Position numbers and translations under genes: made by a program | DNA from: Acidithiobacillus ferruginosus | Lineage (GTDB): Bacteria; Pseudomonadota; Gammaproteobacteria; Acidithiobacillales; Acidithiobacillaceae | Reading direction: 5' to 3' | Assembly (NCBI RefSeq): GCF_018854495.1 | Contig: NZ_JABBDR010000301.1 | Location: 1 to 18,288 of the forward strand | Length of the DNA stretch: 18,288 nucleotides | Shown here: positions 16,165 through 18,288 of the stretch, piece by piece | Numbering within the stretch: the first letter of the stretch is position 1 | How the letters are laid out: every line of letters begins with the position of its first letter | The notes under the pieces: model-generated | Seen by the model: the letters and a program-made list of their open reading frames with translations, nothing else | Told to the model about the DNA's origin: nothing | Database searches by the model: none

Positions 16165-16626
16165 TCACTTTACAACCATTAACGGCTCAAGCCCGGTAAC
16201 CGGACAAACACCCGACTTCCACTCCTCACAGCGCGGAATCATAGGCAGGGCTAGCAGCACTTCGTCCTCCAGCCAGCTTTGCTGAGCGACAACCCCGTCT
16301 TCCGCAAGGACCACTTCCAGATCAGGATCCAGTGCGGTCACCGCCGACTCTTGCTCTGCCAATCCGCTGTGTACCATCACGGAAAGCTGCAAGGGCATAG
16401 CACCCATGCAGCGTTCGCAGCGGATTTCACCGCGCAACTCTATACGGCCATCGGCGGTAACCACCTGCCCCCTGCGGACCAGATCAAGGCATACACGCAC
16501 AGCCTGCACACTAGCCAGCGCCTCACCCAGGCGCGACCAGGCGCGAAGATCGACATCGCCATCCAGCCGGTCACCATGGACAGACACCCGGGCAATCAGC
16601 AGGCTGGACGCTTTGGCGGAAAACAT
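16165..16626 (-). CDS. yceD: YceD/DUF177 family protein (23S rRNA accumulation protein)
   Basis: The 153-residue protein belongs to the DUF177 (YceD) family, almost always found just before rpmF and linked to 23S rRNA accumulation. It has a cysteine pair in GEIRCERCMGAMPLQL (Cys70, Cys73) and a second pair in LPMIPRCEEWKSGVCP (Cys133, Cys141), which may bind a metal; this last point is inference. The ATG at 16626 has no purine-rich ribosome binding site and lies only a few bases after the expected transcription start of the candidate promoter, so translation may be leaderless. A GTG at 16587 is in frame but also lacks a binding site. Confidence 0.9.
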   Translation of the reverse strand: MFSAKASSLLIARVSVHGDRLDGDVDLRAWSRLGEALASVQAVRVCLDLVRRGQVVTADGRIELRGEIRCERCMGAMPLQLSVMVHSGLAEQESAVTALDPDLEVVLAEDGVVAQQSWLEDEVLLALPMIPRCEEWKSGVCPVTGLEPLMVVK

Positions 16627-16635
16627 AAGCGCGGG

Positions 16636-16664
16636 ATATTAGCGATCACCGCGTTGCAAGTAAA
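16636..16664 (-). promoter_or_regulatory. Candidate promoter of the yceD-rpmF-fab operon
   Basis: On the minus strand TTTACT (16664-16659) and TAATAT (16641-16636) are spaced by exactly 17 bases, each matching four of six consensus positions. The site is in the 99-base gap between yihY and yceD, the only place before the cluster where a promoter is expected. The start of transcription would fall near 16629, only about three bases before the yceD ATG. Confidence 0.45.
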
Positions 16665-16725
16665 GACCTTGTCAGCCCCACCCCCCGGGTGCCCCTCCTG
16701 TTTTTATGAATGGAACGCACCTTCC

Positions 16726-17610
16726 CTAATGGTCACCATGCGTCATTCCAGCCGCTGCCATTTCGGCGCCAAACAGAACGCTCGCCCAGGCCATGTACAA
16801 CCAGAGTAGAAAAACGGGAAAAGCGCCGAGTGCGCCATATAGGGTTTCGAAGGTCGAAAATTGCAGGTAACCAGCCAGCACCATCTTTGAAATCTCAAAC
16901 AGAATGGCTGTGGATACACCACCGAGAAAAACATCCCGCCAGCGCGTGGGCGCTGAAGGCAGTATTTTGTAGAGTAGCCCCATCATCACGGTAACCACTA
17001 CAAAGGTGAGTACATGGCTCAGAACGGGGGGCAGAAGAGGAATATGCGCCAGGTAGCCCAGCAGGGGTTGCAGTGGGCCCAGGAGAGGCAGAATGAGCGC
17101 GATACTGAGCGGACCGGCCACAAGCATCGCCATGTAACGCAAAATACGGCACCACAGGCAGGTCGGCGTGACCCCCCAGATGGCGTTAAAATGCCGCTCC
17201 ACCGCATGCAGCAGCAAAATCGCGGTGATGCCCAATCCCAGCACCCCAAACAAACCCATTTGCGCGCCACGCGCTGCGAGGCTGTTCACCTGACGCAGAA
17301 TCGCCCCCCCAGCCTGGGGGACAAAACTGCGTAAAACCAGATCATCCACCTGGGCGCGGTGGAGCAGACTGAATCCTACCAGGTTCCATAGACTGAATCC
17401 GAGTACCGCCAACGGTATCAGGCCAAAGAGCGTGGTATAAGCCAGCAACCCCGCGCGGTCGATACAGTCATCGTTCCAGAAACCATGCCATGCTCTGAAC
17501 ACCCGGTAGAACATACGCTGCCAGCAACCGTTTTGCTCTGCGGGGACCGGGTGCAGCGCTTTACTCTTCTGACGAAAGCACCGGCGCACGGGCATTTTCC
17601 CCGACGTCAT
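16726..17610 (-). CDS. yihY: YihY/UPF0761 family inner membrane protein
   Basis: The 294-residue integral membrane protein has about six hydrophobic helices and family marks: DRAGLLAYTTLFGLIPLAVLGFSL early on, HFNAIWGV in the middle, LLYKILPSAP, RWRDVFLGG, and the end TLYGALGAFPVFLLWLYMAW. Members were once called ribonuclease BN, a name now known to be wrong for this family; the function is unknown. The ATG at 17610 overlaps the hda stop as ATGA, with GAGA just upstream. A TTG seven codons earlier (17631) is a weaker start. The N-terminal about 40 residues are basic and cysteine-containing and probably cytoplasmic. Confidence 0.88.
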   Translation of the reverse strand: MTSGKMPVRRCFRQKSKALHPVPAEQNGCWQRMFYRVFRAWHGFWNDDCIDRAGLLAYTTLFGLIPLAVLGFSLWNLVGFSLLHRAQVDDLVLRSFVPQAGGAILRQVNSLAARGAQMGLFGVLGLGITAILLLHAVERHFNAIWGVTPTCLWCRILRYMAMLVAGPLSIALILPLLGPLQPLLGYLAHIPLLPPVLSHVLTFVVVTVMMGLLYKILPSAPTRWRDVFLGGVSTAILFEISKMVLAGYLQFSTFETLYGALGAFPVFLLWLYMAWASVLFGAEMAAAGMTHGDH

Positions 17611-18288
17611 GGTTTCTCTGCACCCAGGCAAAGGCGTATGAAAGGAATGGTCACTTCCCGCTGATGCTCCCAGCTTCCGGCGTCCAGCACAGTTAACAAG
17701 GTATCCAGTGTACAGGGATCGCGAGCATAATGACGTAATAGATAATGCGCTGCCTCTACACCTATCTGCAGGCCCCGGCGCTGTGCCATTTCCTGCAGAA
17801 TAGCCGTTCTTTCCGTGTCATCGGGCAGGCGCAGTGCGACCTGCAGGCAGGCGCTCACCCTGCTGGCCCAGTCGGGAAGCGCCCAGTCCAGGAACCGGGG
17901 TGCCGCCCGACCGGCAAGGAGCATCGGTCGTCCGTAACTCATGCGCTCATTGTAAAGGTCGAATAAAAAAGTTTCCTTATCGCGCTGACCTGCCCAGGTC
18001 TCGATATTATCCAGACACAACAGGGGCGCCGCTACGAGGCTGGAGAACCCCTCCAAATCCTGTATCCTGATGAATAGGTTGGCGATATCTCCACAATCCA
18101 TATACGGTGTCCAGCCGGCAAGCGCCGAAGCCGCCCCCAGCAGTAAATGACTTTTACCGACCCCGCCCGGGCCATAAAGGTAAAGGCATAGGCTCTGTGG
18201 TTCAGTCACCAGGTTCAACACGGCGCGCAGTGCTGCCGCGTTGGGACAGGGATAATATCCCTCCAGTGTGGCGGGCGCCTGTACGCCC
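17607..18288 (-). CDS. hda: DnaA regulatory inactivator Hda, 5' end cut by window edge
   Basis: Hda is an AAA+ protein that, with the DNA-loaded beta clamp, triggers ATP hydrolysis on DnaA after initiation. The reading frame is open to the window end, so the true start lies outside; 226 codons are visible. The start of the visible part, ATLEGYYPCPNAAAL, matches the region before Walker A in Hda and DnaA. Then come Walker A GPGGVGKSHLLLG, Walker B LLCLDNIETWAG (LDNIE as in Hda), SRVSACLQVALRLPDD and the end REVTIPFIRLCLG, close to the Hda C terminus (TIPFVKEIL). No DnaA helix-turn-helix domain IV follows, so it is not DnaA. Its stop overlaps yihY. Confidence 0.9.
   Translation of the reverse strand, partial: GVQAPATLEGYYPCPNAAALRAVLNLVTEPQSLCLYLYGPGGVGKSHLLLGAASALAGWTPYMDCGDIANLFIRIQDLEGFSSLVAAPLLCLDNIETWAGQRDKETFLFDLYNERMSYGRPMLLAGRAAPRFLDWALPDWASRVSACLQVALRLPDDTERTAILQEMAQRRGLQIGVEAAHYLLRHYARDPCTLDTLLTVLDAGSWEHQREVTIPFIRLCLGAEKP

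Noticed and set aside
16670..16720. Terminator between yihY and yceD
   Set aside because: There is a short CACCC/GGGTG stem and a T5 run on the plus strand, but they are about nine bases apart and no plus-strand gene is present to terminate. In minus-strand sense no U-tract follows the stem.
16726..17610. Ribonuclease BN
   Set aside because: This old name for the YihY family is incorrect; the protein is a membrane protein with no nuclease motif.
17607..18288. dnaA itself
   Set aside because: The AAA+ core ends in an Hda-type C terminus and lacks a DNA-binding domain IV.

Overview
The window is an unbroken stretch of conserved bacterial housekeeping genes. Every protein and RNA gene I can support lies on the minus strand, so transcription runs from high to low coordinates. 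I see no mobile element, CRISPR array, phage gene or foreign-looking island, and no gap over 300 bases. Gene order, protein lengths and a fairly high GC content point to a gammaproteobacterium-like organism. An Acidithiobacillus-type bacterium is my best guess, but that is an inference, not a proven assignment. PilZ suggests type IV pili.

Layout, read in the direction of transcription. (1) 18288-16726: hda (cut by the window edge) and yihY, joined by an ATGA overlap. (2) 16626-6751: one long cluster, yceD-rpmF-plsX-fabH-fabD-fabG-acpP-fabF-pabC-mltG-tmk-holB-pilZ. It is headed by a candidate promoter just before yceD. It is the classical fatty-acid-synthesis cluster continued into folate (pabC), peptidoglycan (mltG), dTMP (tmk), clamp loader (holB) and pilus (pilZ) genes. 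(3) 6692-3749: a candidate promoter, tRNA-Ser(GGA), the 4.5S signal recognition particle RNA (ffs), dnaX, ybaB/ebfC and recR. (4) 3689-1: an ammonium transporter, a stand-alone ADP-dependent NAD(P)H-hydrate dehydratase, bioA, and a CBS-domain protein cut by the window edge.

How the genes work together: PlsX, FabD, FabH, FabG, FabF and AcpP form most of a type II fatty acid synthase plus the entry to phospholipid synthesis. RpmF and YceD tie this cluster to ribosome synthesis. HolB (delta prime) and DnaX (tau/gamma) are partners in the DNA polymerase III clamp loader, and their genes are only about 0.7 kb apart. Hda works with the clamp to switch off DnaA. RecR and EbfC belong to DNA repair and nucleoid biology.

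I did not find a previously undescribed system. The points worth a second look are small: non-ATG starts concentrated in the fab-to-tmk operon, a hairpin that can hide the acpP ribosome binding site, a possibly leaderless yceD mRNA, ffs lying almost directly against dnaX, two runs of eight G in fabF, a perfect 9-bp inverted repeat inside tmk, and a Glu-to-Gln change beside the MltG active-site glutamate.
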